DNA of 64,000 nt from Anoplolepis gracilipes (GCF_047496725.1 NC_132978.1:1395501-1459500), one strand, 5' to 3'. Positions 42,124 to 55,956 are shown, counted from the first letter of the stretch. Notes: generated by a model not told the origin, from the letters alone. Translations and numbers: made by a program.

Positions 42124-42156
42124 AATGAGTTTAGTTCGCAACGAACTAAACTCATT
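42124..42156. repeat. Perfect 15-bp hairpin with 3-nt loop
   Basis: AATGAGTTTAGTTCG, a CAA loop, then its exact reverse complement. There is no open frame or RNA family I recognise. Confidence 0.9.
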
Positions 42157-43936
42157 TTAATACGCGAGCTTCTCTGAGCACGCGCGCGATTCGGCATAAC
42201 AGAAATCATAATAACCGTAATAATAATCATGTTGCTTTATTATTCGACATAAATAGAACTGAAAGTAGTCGTATATAAAGAGTGCTCTTAAATTTGCGCT
42301 TAACATTACGCCATATTTCAGCGAGATTATTTAAATTAAAATTCAAGTAACAATTATTTGAGAAACGCTCAGAGAAATTAAAGTTCCGGCAGTGCAAAAT
42401 TTAATTCATGAGAAGCTTTCAATTTTCGGTTACACATATAACTCAGACAATATTATTACAAGTATTATAACTATTTTAAGTATTTCGACATTTCTTTTCG
42501 AAAAAAAAATTCTAATTACGCTACATACATCGTGTTCGTTTCATTACGACCACAAGGCGCGCTCTAAAGAGAGGAAACGGATGGGGAAAAGCCCTCCGAG
42601 ATACCACTAGTAGAATATATTTGTATCCTGGCGGGGTGGTGCGGAAATTATCCCGCGGGGAACAATGGAAACAGCAGCGGAATTAATTATAGTATAGAAC
42701 TTAATGAACGCTTATTATCGCTCCCTTTTTGAAACGGAGCTTGGTTATCGCGTGGTATGGAATCGTCGTCGCGACAGCAGGAAAGTCGCAAACGCATGAG
42801 ACTGTGTTCCTGTCGAATATCACGATAATACAATTTCCTTGCAAATCAAATTTGTCGAGTAATATGCTTTCAGATTTGAATAAAAATTTTGTCGGGGCAC
42901 ACAGATGGTTTTTATATTTCTCTGCATGTGAAACCTTGATGAATTTTAATAATATATAACATGTAGCTATATATAAATAAGTTATAAGTATATAACAAGT
43001 TTATATAATATTTATAATACGAAAGATGTGTGCATACAGAAAAATCAACAAATAAGATGAAAACTCGCTTGCGTGCATGATGTGAAAAATTAAGAATTTA
43101 TAGAAATACATAAATTTATATATGTAGAGAAATATATATTGTTCATTTCTCTCTCAATTGTTATCAATATATCTGAAATGTATATATATTACTTCGAACA
43201 TTATTGCGGCTATTAATTAGAAACTTCCCTCAGGTCATCCAGTGTACGCAATAGACGCATTTCCTGAACGCCCAGGATAACTTCGATTTCGCGAGGAAGA
43301 CAACAGGGGAGGCTCTTGTTCATTTCCTGGTTATTGTTTAATGAACGTGTAGTCCGGGAAATTAATGCGATTTCAACGCATTGTGCTCGAGAAATTAACG
43401 CGATTGTAGATAATACGCGTCTCGCTATAACGCGCGTGTAGGATTATCTGTTTGTTTCTTTTCGTCCTTCCGGCTGTTATGTTTACTTGTATAATCTGCA
43501 TTTATAATAAATTATTTTATGCTTCAGTAAAGCTTGTCTCGCAAAATACGCAAATCCATGTCACTCGCGCATTAAGAACAGTATGAGAACAAATATTTAC
43601 AGTTGTTGCAACATTGCAGGTAAATGTAGATTAAGCTTCGTCAGCATTCTGCGTCATGCAGAAATGCAAGTTTTGACGGAAATATAATAGTTTTATATAA
43701 ACATCTTGATTTGACAATTGTTAAATTCTCATTTATGAATCTTTTTTTTTTAAATATGTTTTGATTCTTATTTACGGTAATTTGACCTACAAATATCAAG
43801 TTAAATTTTTATTAATATAGATTATATTTGAAATTAAATATGAATAAAATATAATAAAATGTTCTATTATTTTTTGAAGACTAAATCGCGAATAAGCTTT
43901 TAATCTTTAATATTTCACATTTTTTAAATAAAAAAG

Positions 43937-43982
43937 ATTTATAAAATATGAAATATTTAAAAAATTTATAAAATATGAAATA
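43937..43982. repeat. Direct repeat, 19-bp unit, period 27
   Basis: ATTTATAAAATATGAAATA occurs twice, at 43937 and 43964. Confidence 0.88.
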
Positions 43983-45072
43983 CGCAATTGTCGTAATTTT
44001 TGATTGAACGCGTTACATTAAGATACTGACATTGTACTCTAGACGCTGAATATGCAAATACAAGTCTCCGGATTATTAATGTAGAATTCTAAGCGAGCAA
44101 ATAAGCTGCATCTAATTACTACTACCGTTTTGGCTAACTATCAGTGTCAACGATCGCAGCTTTCGACAAGATGTATGCGCAATGTACAGACGTATCTTTG
44201 ATTGGATAGATATCTATGTAGACAGCTAGAACATAGACAGCCGTCTGTAAATTAGATAGACAGATGGTTCCATCTAGAATAACTGTTGATTAGGGAATCC
44301 ACGAGTATCCGTTAATATGCAGCATTCGATAGTACATCCTCTCTTGTAGGTGCAATGATAGTGTCCGTTGCAAGATCTTTGGTACCGAGATGAAAATGTC
44401 ATTCAGGCAAGTATTCTCAAGTTTTACAGTCCCACGCTTACTTTGGATAATACTTTTAAAATGAAACTCTTTTTCTTCAAGTTGTATCTGTATGTTAAAT
44501 TAGAAAAATTAACGCTTGAAACTAATAGTGTAAGAAATTATATTTTATTAAAAATAATACAATATCAGAAGAAATAAAACAGCGCTGTTTAGCAAGAAAA
44601 TAAAGAAATTTTTTACTAAAAAAAAAAAAATTGCTAGAAGACGATACCTAAAATTATTGCGCATGCATGACAGTTATATTAGCGTGGAAGTTTAGAGGGA
44701 TCTATTTTGAATAAGCAGGAGAGGAATAATCCTTTAAACTTACATCGAATATATCAGTTTCGGACCGTTGAATTGTCGGATGTAGTTTATTGTCGCTTCT
44801 CTGCTTTACAATCGCTATTCGCAACTACTCTCTCGCGACGGACAATCCTCTATAGTCCCCGTCTGATAGTTTACCAGCTTCCTTACATCCCCGGACGACA
44901 AGTGTACCTTGCTAATTAGTCAGTAGTAAATTAGCACGACGCCATTAAAGCGACGTGTTACCGATGCCTTCGGTGTACGGACAACGGGCGCGGCTCTCTA
45001 TTCCTGCAGTGCATGCTTTCGTGGTCTCCTTTTGTCATAATTAGCCGTAACAGTTCGTGGCGATGAGCCACA

Positions 45073-45089
45073 GGTAGGTAGGTAGGTAG
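45073..45089. repeat. GTAG tetranucleotide repeat
   Basis: About four GTAG units. Confidence 0.88.
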
Positions 45090-45930
45090 CGGTCTCTTGA
45101 GGGAGACGTGGAGTGTTTGCCTTCATGCTGTTGTTTCGGCCGAATGAGGCCCGTCCGCCTTCGTGATTGACGGCGACATCCACGACGCGGCCTCTGGGAC
45201 GCGCCACTCGAATTACCCTCGCTGTCAACTGGCTCATTGGCGGAGAAGTAATGAGTAATTGGCAGACGTCGTCATCCTGCCAGCTCCGATACGTCCCGCT
45301 TTCCGATCCTTTTCAGCCCCAGGTTTGATGTTACAGTCGTCAAGCTTGTCGAACGTGCTAATTGACATTTGATAGAGGTTCTACACAAGCTTCACAAATA
45401 GATTAGCTTCTTCATTCGACTTCAGCTTGTTAAATGCGAAAATATTTGTGTCTGTAATTAATATTTATAATTGATGGAAGAGTGAATAATTTTCGGGACA
45501 CTGTGTATACACGATCAAATAGATTTATAAGCATACTAATATAAAATATACTTTATACATGAAATAATATTTAAAGCTTTATATTTTTCAAAAATGTAAC
45601 ATGTATTTATATTTTTTACATAGATTTCCTTGTGAATAGAATATTTTTTGCTTAAATTTGAGTATTAAATATATTGCGCTTAAAAAAATTTTATTTATAG
45701 TAAAATTTTTTAATCTATTTTTTTCATATATTACACTAATATTATAATTCTTTATACGACATCTTAAAGTTTCTATATCGTTCACTTTATTTATTACGTT
45801 TATTATAATTTCATATTTTAATTTTTAGAAATAATTAAATCTTGAATAGTAAAGCTTTATGATTTTAATGCAGCATCTCGCTTTTTTTAATTATATTTTT
45901 CTAACTATAGTTTATACTTTATATGCGTAG

Positions 45931-46158
45931 GTAAGCCAAGACCGCAGGTATTTTGGTATCTGGAGTCACAGAACATTCATGCGTCCACTGAAATTCGAGA
46001 GATGCAAGGTCCGAACGGGGAGATCAATGTCGTAACCATCAGCAATGTGACTTTGAAGGCTCTCACAAGGAGGCATCATCACGCCAAGCTGTCCTGCCGA
46101 GCGAATAACACTCAATTAGCGCCGCCACCCACCACCACCATCGTCATAGAGCTTAACA
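45931..46158 (+). CDS. Sidestep-family Ig receptor, exon encoding second half of the Ig domain
   Basis: Internal exon of 228 nt, phase 1 at both ends, completing the glycine codon split from the exon ending at 32780. A CTAAC branch-point-like motif lies at 45901-45905, the acceptor is GCGTAG (AG 45929-45930), and the donor is GTAAGT at 46159. It continues as GKPRPQVFWYLESQ, with the core tryptophan 13 residues after the cysteine of the previous exon. It then reads NVVTISNVTLKALTRRHHHA, followed by AKLSCRANN with the second cysteine 60 residues after the first, as expected for an Ig domain. It ends in a threonine- and proline-rich G-strand PPPTTTIVIELN. Two N-glycosylation sequons are visible, NVT and NNT, which fits an extracellular domain. 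The RP-VFW, LT-R-HHAKLSCRANN pattern matches the second Ig domain of the Sidestep family. A His-His-His run sits just before the F strand. The first bases GTAAGC also resemble a donor (see findings). Confidence 0.9.
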
Positions 46159-46711
46159 GTAAGTACGCTCATTCCAATTAACGCTAATTGTGCACGACGC
46201 GGCTACATCGCGTTTATTTCCACTCTTCGCGGAAATGAGTTCTTTTCCGTAAAGAGCGAGCCTATACTCAAACGACAGACGTCTCTTTTTCATTTGTGAG
46301 AACGATGAAACGTAATAAAAAACGCGTCAGAAGAAATTAATTAAGATGAATATTAATCTCTCTAGATAATTATCCCTGACATGGCTCCCTTCACTTTTAA
46401 ATCCATAAAAATGTCTGAATTGCCATTGTACTGTATTGAAGTTTTATTCCAATGCGGTTTATACAGTTATAAAAAGGATATCGCGATTTTTAGGCGTCAG
46501 AGAGGCTCTTTATTCGTCCGTAAAATAACGACTGCTCGAATTACTCGCTCTCACATTCGGCTATTACGCAAGTAACGAAAAAAATGCCGGATATTTTCCC
46601 CGGGAATGTTTCGAATTTCTCGAATACCCACGGAACAAGATAGTCGCGTTATGAATATGCAAAAAGCCCGTCAGTATCGGCGCGATACTTTCGATCGATG
46701 CCTTTCTCTTC

Positions 46712-46747
46712 TCTTTCTCCTCTTTCTCCTCTTTCTCCTCTTTCTCG
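46712..46747. repeat. 9-bp tandem TCTTTCTCC, four copies
   Basis: Three exact copies and a fourth ending in G. On the minus strand it creates a Lys/Glu-rich chance open frame. Confidence 0.9.
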
Positions 46748-48019
46748 TCCTCCACTTTTCCCGCTTGTCCCAAATATTGGTATCAATATTTTCGCGATAA
46801 AAAGAATATAGCGAATATTTAACCAGCTCGAGATCCGATTTGTCTGGCCCGGATCTTTTTTTTTCGACCCCCACCCGTAAATGAAAGCGGACTTTGGACG
46901 AGACGAAATTGAAACATTTTTCACCGATTACAATGGCGAGACAGAGGAGAGAGGGAGGAAAAGTTCGAGGAGAAAGAGGAGATCCGAGTTTCGTCGAAAA
47001 GCAATCAACCCCACGATGTCATTAATAACACCACTTCCGGAATCACTTCGAAATGCGACGGACGCATAGCGCAGGCAACATGCCGCGAACACGGCAATGT
47101 TCGATTAATCTCCATGAAAAACAGAGGTAGAAAGGAAATATACGTAGTATAACTTCCACTCCCTTCGTCCGTTCCCTTAATCCGGAAACAACGGTGGAGA
47201 CTCGGGGAAAATTGCGGTTTAAGCGATTTCCTTCAGCAAAGTAAATCCGAAGCAAATAATTCGTTTGCAATTATTTTGAAGAGTACAGAAATTATAATAA
47301 AGATTCGTTGCTCGCAAAATTATAATACTAATTGTCATAATTACAAATATAAGTTAGTATAAATTGCTTTCAGCAGGTCAATCAATACTATTTTAAACTT
47401 TATACATATGTGGTTTTTACACATTTACATAGCGAATATCAGCTCGGCTTCTTTGTACTAAGAATATATTTAGCAATGTTGATTACTTTATATTTTTATG
47501 CACGAATCTATTATTACATATCTTTTTATATTTTTTAAATAATAGATATTACTAAAAGGCAGCTTTTGTAACATTGAAAATTAAGAAAATTGTGAAAAGA
47601 ACATAACGATCTAGCACAGTTATTGGAAAAATATTTGAGCATTCGACAGTGCAACGAATTCGTATGCGCGTATCTGATAACACATACCTGGCTTATCAGA
47701 TTTCGCAGGAATCCACCGTGTTTCGCAAAAAATAGATTTTGAAAAAGCGATACGCGAAATAAAAAATCTTTCAATTTTTTCATCGACTAATTGGCCAGCC
47801 ATGGTTCGTCAAAGAACAACTGGCGACCATTTTAATTGATCGGCGCGAAGTAATTCCTGTTGGATTTGACGATTGGCAATGGACGGCTCAAACGCAAACA
47901 GATTGCAGCCATTCATATGTGATATCATACTCGTCCCCAAAAATTGAAAACCGCCAAACTGGTTGAATTATTTATTGCTTACTGTGTATGTAGATGTGAA
48001 AAAAATTTTTGAAATATGA

Positions 48020-48023
<4 letters not shown>

Positions 48024-48077
<54 letters not shown>
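48024..48077. repeat. CT dinucleotide microsatellite
   Basis: About 25 CT units, nearly pure. Confidence 0.95.
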
Positions 48078-48080
<3 letters not shown>

Positions 48081-50621
48081 TCTATCCAGTGTCCAGTAGA
48101 ATCATTTGTTTCCGTGTAATTTTTAAATAATCTTTGTTGTGTCATGATTGAAACTGAAACTTAATTACAAAATCATGAAATTTTCTGATGAATTAAATTT
48201 TGATCTATTCATACGCATTAACTTTATTTACATAATGAGAGACTATTTGCTACAAGTATAATGGATTATAATTGTGATGTAATAACAATGTGAGTAATTT
48301 ATGGCGCGCTAATCGCCAAAGTAATTCATTTTCCCGCTCCATATTTTACATTCCTCGCGATTGGAACAGCTGCTCTACATTTCGTAGACATTTTTGAATC
48401 TTGTCGAACATCCCTCTTCTTCCATGTTACCTCGATGGCAGTTGCCGGGATGGAAAATTAATATTCATAATTGTATAAGCAGCGTGGCGGCTCATCGGCA
48501 CGCTCGAGATTCATCTGACAAGAAACTTGTGCGCCAGACAAACAAGTTTAAATTAAATCGCCGGAAGCTGCCTCTAGCCGGAAGATGCAAGGAGTCCGCT
48601 TGCCATAGATTACCGTAGAGGCTACTTGCGCGTGATGTTAAAAAGCTTGAGAGCGCACAAACAGGAACGTATCGATCGTGAAATATATTTAGGACACAAC
48701 TTTCGATTATCTTAATTGAAAAGTGAAATACTTTCACATCTTTTACAGTTATAAAAGTAAAATTCTTGCCAGATTCTTTTTTTTATTTTAAATCAATGTT
48801 ATCCGAAGAAATATTAATGTGTATTGTTGATAACATCTATATATATTCTAATATTGAAATTTTATAAAAATGTAGACTAAAGTAAAATATCCATTATTTT
48901 AAGTTATTATTTTAATTAAAATATTTTATAATTAAATAAATATAAATTTTCCAAAGTAAAAAATGCAGAGACTAATTTTTTCAATTTATTCTAATAATTC
49001 GATTACACAATACACATTGAAAATGTATATATAAATATTGAAAATGATAATAGACTTAACAGAATGTACTTTAAGCAAACTAAACTTTTTTTGATACAAT
49101 TACGATCGAATATATTTTTATGATATTTTAGAATTCAGACAATGACAACTATAATATTTTTCGAATATCGCAAAAGTGCAATAAAAAAAAAAAACAGATA
49201 TTTAAGCGAAAAATACATATAACGTAACTTACCTTCAACATTTGAAAAATCAGTAAATATCGTCATAAAAAATCGGCAGTTATAATATCGAACGAATAAA
49301 TATCAACGTCACGTTTCGAAAATAGATTTCGACTAACATAGCACTCGGTTCAATATTGAAGCACGATCACTTCGTTTTTCTTCGGTCAAGTGTCGACATA
49401 CATTGCATCGCAATTCATTCTGCAACTTATCACTTCTCGCTAATTGGAAAAGCGCGCAAGAATTCGCTGTCTGCATAATCGCATCGAATCGATATTCCGT
49501 CGCAATCGTATGTTCGCACGAAAGTCTAACAAGTCATTGAAGGGTCTTCGACAGTCGATCGACCTGTGAAAACGATTTCCGCGGTCGACAACGAGGTCGA
49601 CGTATATACTCCAGTGTCGAGGAATGGATTGCTGTCGAGCACTCGGAACCGCGCGCGATGTGTCCCATTAATTTTTCATGCCGTCGCCGAGGTAAAACCC
49701 TCGACCTACGAGTATGCAGGAATGGTTCGTCGTCGTTAATCGTTATTCGATAGCTCCGCGTAATGGAAATGACGAAATTGGAGGAGAATGCGATACGCAT
49801 GGCTCTCATATAGTATGCATGTATATGGTGTACACACTAATAGTAGACACGCCATTATTCAAGAAATAAATTGGATTTGTAATGAATGAAAATTTATTTT
49901 AAGAAATGACAATTACATAGCATGTGTTCCAGAAATATTGCCATTTTATTATCAATAGATTCTTTGATGAGTAATTTATATAACAACAAATAAATAACAA
50001 TAATTATGAATTTACATATATATATGTATATATATATTTTTTTTTTCTCTTTTTTCTTATGATTATTAATTATTAATTTTTTTACTTGCGGTTATTTAAT
50101 ATTAACTTAACACCATTTCACATATTTATGAGACATTATCGATTATGGATTCGATTTATGCAGTTTCGCATTACATTAGAGCAAGAGAGGGGGACGATGC
50201 GCACACGAAAGAGCGGAGAATATTGAGTTCTTAGCAGAACTCGCCGCTGAAGGAAAATATTGTATATTTTTCCATATAATATCTTGAAGCGGCATACCGC
50301 TATGAATTTTTATTATTTTTAGCAATGCGCTCTCTTTTATCCTGTCCTTGCTCATCGTTTATCTCATGATATATTTCCCTGCAGAATCAGCAACATGTTG
50401 TAGTATCGCCGCTGATTCGCTCTCATCGTGAAATCGATCAAGATAATGTATGAAAATAGAAATGTGAAACACGCTACGGCAAAATTGAACAAAATTGAAA
50501 AAATCCATTTAGCAAGAATTAAAACATTTATTTTAATGTCATTTGCACGAATATATATTTATAATTATCCACTTATTTAAAACATTAATAATTTGCGTTT
50601 CTCACTTTGCGCAATAAATGC

Positions 50622-50750
50622 AGAGCATACATAAATTTGAAAGATAAATGATAAATTAATCATAAATATTGTTAAATCTTTATTTACATATATGCTGTTA
50701 ATGCAGAAGAAAAAAGCATTATGAAAGATTATATTATCGGCAAATAATAA

Positions 50751-50817
<67 letters not shown>

Positions 50818-50922
50818 CTTTCATAATGCTTTTTTCTTCTGCATTAACAGCATATGTAAATAAAGATTTAGCAAATTTATGATTAATTTATCATTTATCT
50901 TTCAAATTTGTGTGTATGCTCT
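50622..50922. mobile_element. Young foldback element with an AT tract in its loop
   Basis: The arms 50622-50733 and 50813-50922 are near-identical reverse complements, sharing GAAAGATAAATGATAAATTA, CTGTTAATGCAGAAG and AAAAAAGCATTATGAAAGAT with only a few differences. The loop is mostly an AT dinucleotide tract (50755-50815). The high arm identity suggests a recent origin or gene conversion between the arms. No coding capacity. Confidence 0.8.
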
Positions 50923-51698
50923 AATAAATTATATACATATTTATTATCGGCAGATACTATAATTTATATAATAATGTCGACACGTTTTATTTATCGCTGT
51001 TAAGTCACTATACGTCCTCTCAATGATGTTGCAAATTGGCACATTGCAAGAGGAAGAAAGCGAGGCGATCGCTTCGCGAACTTGTTCAACTTTTAATGAC
51101 TCATTCTACCGAGGCGTTTGATTTCGAACAGAATGTAGTCTGCGCGAGTTCCAAGAAGAATAATCAAGTTAGGTAACAAGCCGAAAAGAGTCCTTCGGCT
51201 TTCACTCCCATCGGGGGCATTCCGTCGACACAGAAATTCCATTCGGCAAAAATCTCCTTCGTCGTTCCTCTCTTGCGATTGGCGTCCCCAGTTAATTAGT
51301 AAGAAAATTAATGAAGCCGCTTCGGCCAGCGTAAACTTCGCGCGCGCGAGGCTCATTAGTCTTTTATACGAGCATTAACGAAAGTAGTAGATGTACCCTT
51401 TGATAGTTAGACGATTATATGCTCACCAGTAGTAATGAGATTCAAAAAAAAAATTAAAAGAAATTCCTCATTAAGGTCGATATTACCGATCACATGGGTA
51501 TTGTCTTTTTTGGATAAGCAATAATAGTATGATAATTATAAAAAGCTTTTTTACGACAAAATTATGAATGAACGGTTAAATGAATAATATATCAAAAGTC
51601 CAAGCGAAATTTCGAGTTTCGCTTCTTTGACAAGTTAGACTGGATTATTAATGAAAAATAAAACAAGGAGTCTATAATAACAAATGATGTTATAGAAC

Positions 51699-51748
51699 AA
51701 ATTCATTAATTCAAAGCAAATAGAAATTCATTAATTTAAAGCAAATAG
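51699..51748. repeat. 25-bp tandem duplication
   Basis: AAATTCATTAATTCAAAGCA and following bases occur twice back to back with a single difference. Confidence 0.9.
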
Positions 51749-54700
51749 TAATAAAATTTTAATTCTGCTATCAAATTACGTAATCATAAAAATTTAGAAA
51801 TTATAGAAAAAAAGGAAAATTTTTTGAAAATTAATTTTATTAGAAAATATTTTCCTGGTCTTTTTATGTGTCAACTTTATATTATATATTGATGCATTTT
51901 TCTATTCTATAAAATACTACTATTCTAAAATATTTCTAATCTAATATAATATGCGATAGTAAAATAAATTTTATAGAGAAAAATAACCAGCATTCCAAGA
52001 TGAATTAGGAAATAAAATGCATGTAAATATAGTTTATAATTTGTTTATACGAAATATCTCTCGTATCAATTCGTTTTATCGCGCTATCAATCTGTTGAGC
52101 AGACAATTCGGACTCGCAATATAAAGTAATCTCGTAAGGAAACCAAGCAAGCGGCGAATTTCAGCGACGAAATGAGGGCGTTTGCGAATCCGCGAAGTCG
52201 CAGAAGGCGTAACATTCCTCGAAAGTGCTCTCTCGTTGGCAGTACGGTAGAAGAAGAAGGACTTAGCTCACTCCGGAGACGAGTGAACTTCAAGATTATA
52301 ACTCCTTGTGCCTGATAACTCAACCCGTAGAGAAAGAGAGAGAGGGAGAGAGCTAATAATTTTCCCTTCCACCCAACGCGAATTGTCTTCTTTATACCAT
52401 GACATCAAATCCCTTTATCAACATTTTTCAATACGACATTCTTGTGATCAATTATTAAAGAATCTACAATCCATTTCACTCTTTGAGAAGAAAAAAAAAA
52501 AGATAAAGAGCTTTTTAAATACAGGTCATTAATTTTATATAATAGAAAATTAACTTTCAACTTTTTCGTAGATATTTTTTAATATATTCTAATTCTATGA
52601 AAATTTTAATTTTTAAACAATGTTAAAAGATTATAAAAAGAAATGTGTATAAAAATTAACTACAAATTGTTTGAAAAAATTACATTATAGAACGCAAAAT
52701 GTGAAATACACTGCACAGACTTTGTATACATGAAATTTGTTGTTGTTAATAAACATACATACATATCTTCTCGCGGACGTATAAGAGGATTAATACTTCG
52801 TCGGTGATTTGTTTCTACCGCAGTGTTGGATTCTTCGCCTCCTTGGAATTAATTAGTTTATCTAAAGGCTCCTGGCGAATGTTATTCAGCCACACGCTTC
52901 GTATATTTCCTTGTATTTTGCGAACTGTGAGGATCGTATACATTATCGCTTCGTTTACAGGCTTTTGCAAGAACTGAAATACGAAAGATACTTGCGAGAA
53001 ACGAGGGTCTACCCCGTCTATTACTCCCTCATTTCGACGAGACCATAACGATATGGGGCTCACTGCAGCTTTGCCAAATTATAGCAATAATACCACTTAG
53101 AATCGCGTATCGCGAGTCTCAGCAAAATTTCACTTAAGCTGGCGATTCGCGAGACCGGCGCATACGGATCTGCAACGCACGACTCCTTAATGTTCAATCG
53201 TTCCCGAAACAACCGACTTTAACCTACCTACGAACGAGCCACTTAACGGCCAGCCCTTTCCAGCCCATCCTGATTCCGCCATTTGACTTCTCGTTTTCAC
53301 CTCTTTACGCTATCTACGTTTTAAAATTGAAATCAATACAATTTCTGAACATATTCAAACTTTAAATTCCGTAAATATAGAATAATCTATTTCATATCAT
53401 TAAAAAAATATAAAAAAGAGATAAAAATTATTTACATTAATTTGAAATACTGAATTTTATTTGGAATTCTTTATTAGATCAGACATTAAATGGATTTGAT
53501 TTTCAGTTCAAAAACCTTTATTCCCCTCTCGCTTTTTATTAGAAAATTGTCTCATCCCTCGGTCGAAGCCAAATTTAAAGTTAATTTTCAGACGAATAAA
53601 TCGATTTCCTTTAATGATCTTTAGTCACCGAGAAAGCTGGAATAAGATTATAACTAAAAGTTTAGCTAACTTTTTCCTTAGACTAAGTACAAAGTTTACA
53701 AGAGAGAGAGGGAGAGAATTAACTTAAGAATATTTTTTCAAACTGATTATTGTCTGGAATCTTTATCCTAGGTTTAAAAAACAGAGTAACAGAGTTTAAA
53801 AAATTTTTTTAAATTATAAATTTTAAAATTTATATCAATTATAATACGCGTTTATTTGTCAAGAAAAAAATTCTTTGCTCGCATATTATGTTTATTTTAT
53901 TAAATTATATTACATTATGTAAAGCTATCAAATTCTTATATTATCAGAAAATTTTCCATAAAATTTCTATCTTAGATTTTAAAACATCTTCACAGCCTCT
54001 TGCGAACCTCTTAAGTCTTAAGCAACGCACTCAGGCGTTATTCTCGTAGCGTCTAACGGATAAAATGGCATAACTCCTCGAACTCTGCTTTCAGAAGTCA
54101 CACGATAAACGCGCGAATGTCGCGTGAACGACGCGCACCTTATTGAACTGCTTCGTAACTCGATTAAAGCCACTCCATGCGCGCGAATAATAATAGCGGC
54201 TCATTTAAACGCCCGAGGAGGCGATGAGTCTTAGGGTTTGTGCTTCCATTTCTGAAAGGATGCTTGATTGAGAATATAAGTTTGTGAAAAGGAACTCACA
54301 AGAATCGCACGAACAGAGAGAGAACGAAAAATAAACAAATCAATAAACGCATGGAATTAATGATAAAATGTAGTAAATAATGGAAGTAATGATAAATGTT
54401 ATTTTACATTTTTAAAGAGCTTTATCTATTAACAACAAAATCAATTTCTATTTATAATACAAAACGTAAAATATAGAATTATTATATTTATATGATAATA
54501 GATGTATAATACAATATTAATTTCTCTTTTTTTTGCAGATTCTAAAAATTAATAGGATTTGGTAATTCAGTTAATAAACAAATATGAATTGAAAGAATAT
54601 GAATGAGTGATGTCTGATTATTTGTGCAGTTTAATTAATATTTATAACAATAAATTTCAAAAACTAGTAAATAAAAATACGCAATGCATAGAAAATAAAT

Positions 54701-55468
54701 AAATAATTTTTTATTAACGAAAATATAAAGTAACTTGATTGTGGATTTTTAATAATTTTCTCTTTTATATCTTTCAGCATTAAATATCTCGGCGTTAATT
54801 TAAAATCTTTATCAAAAGCATACTTTTTAATATTTTTTTTTTTAGTTATAAACTTAAAAAGAGTATAACTATTCTATATGTATTTCAATTAATAGGCATG
54901 AATGTAGTTCATGCATGCGCAAATGCTTCTTTGAAAAATCAGAAGATTTTAACGTAGTTACCCTGAAAAGTTGCCAAAGATAGGTGGGATATATGTGTGT
55001 AGAAAAGAGTAAAGTGATGAAAGGAAGACAGTTCTCATTTGCGTTCACAGGGAGAGAGGTACTAAAAGCCTCGTCGAATTCTTCGCGTTATCCCGTCCGT
55101 CCGCGCACCTGACGACATGAATTTTGATTTGCAAATGAAATCTCAACTTTGTCGGGAATTTTGCACTCGGCAATCTTCCCCGGTGCCGTCTTTGTTTTCG
55201 GCAGCTTTCACGATGAGCTCCAATTATATGGACTATTCTCTCAGTCCGATTCCATTCGTGTCCTCTCTTCTCTTCCATTCCGATTTCATTTTTTTTCGAT
55301 CTATTCGCTTTCTTCCGTGTCGTCGCCATTGATCTACGCTTCCTTTTCTCCTGTTGGTCGGGAACTTTCGCGGAGAATGCCGGGCAGAAAAGAGGAACTT
55401 GCGGCATGAAATTCGCGAACGGACTGAATTCTAATTATCCCGGCGTTTCTTTTGCGCGTTTTTTCACG

Positions 55469-55495
55469 TTTTTTTTTTTTTTTTTTTTTTTTTTT
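55469..55495. repeat. Poly-T tract
   Basis: About 27 consecutive T. Confidence 0.92.
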
Positions 55496-55954
55496 CTTTC
55501 TCTTTCGCCGCTTTCGCCAGATCGTGTCGTCCTTCGTTATGCGCTACCGCATATTGCAAAAACTCTGGATTCTTAGAAAGAAACGGAAGTAATGGCCGAA
55601 GCGAAGTGGAAATCAAAAAAGCGAGCGTCTATGTGCTTTGGTTCTGCGAATCGTGCTTATGAATAGTACGTGATTGCCATTGAAATACCTTCCTTGTTGT
55701 GTAAACGACAAATTATTTGATATTAAATTAACTTTCTGATATAGATGGAAAATTCTTTCAGATTTTTGCCTCAAATGTAAAGTAGAGTAAATGATAATGT
55801 TATTGAGATTATAAGACGAATTTTATTTATAAATACGAAGACTGAAAAATAAGAATTTTAACTTAACAAAGTTTGATGCTTCTAATTTTTCTTGATTGTA
55901 AATTCCTTAGCAAAGTTGAAGCGTTTTATTAATTCAAATTTAATTGCGACGTTC

Positions 55955-55956
<2 letters not shown>

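Larger units (their letters stand above)
32781..45930 (+). other. Intron of 13,150 bp between the two halves of an Ig domain
   Basis: It is bounded by GTAAGTG at 32781 and GCGTAG at 45930. No coding exon or RNA gene was recognised inside. It contains AT tracts (34294-34315, 35599-35621, 37907-37960, 41564-41584), a CT tract (35989-36011), a CTG tract (41238-41267), a 14-bp tandem with homeodomain-like cores (37982-38014), a perfect short hairpin (42124-42156) and CpG-richer blocks near 33200-33700, 35690-36150, 37370-37750, 38600-39110, 40850-41500 and 44900-45350. AT-rich repeats fill the rest. Confidence 0.85.

Noticed and set aside
45491..45512. CGGGACACTGTGTATA resembling a MITE terminus (CAGGGTGTCC type)
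   Set aside because: Only one short degenerate end is visible, with no partner nearby.
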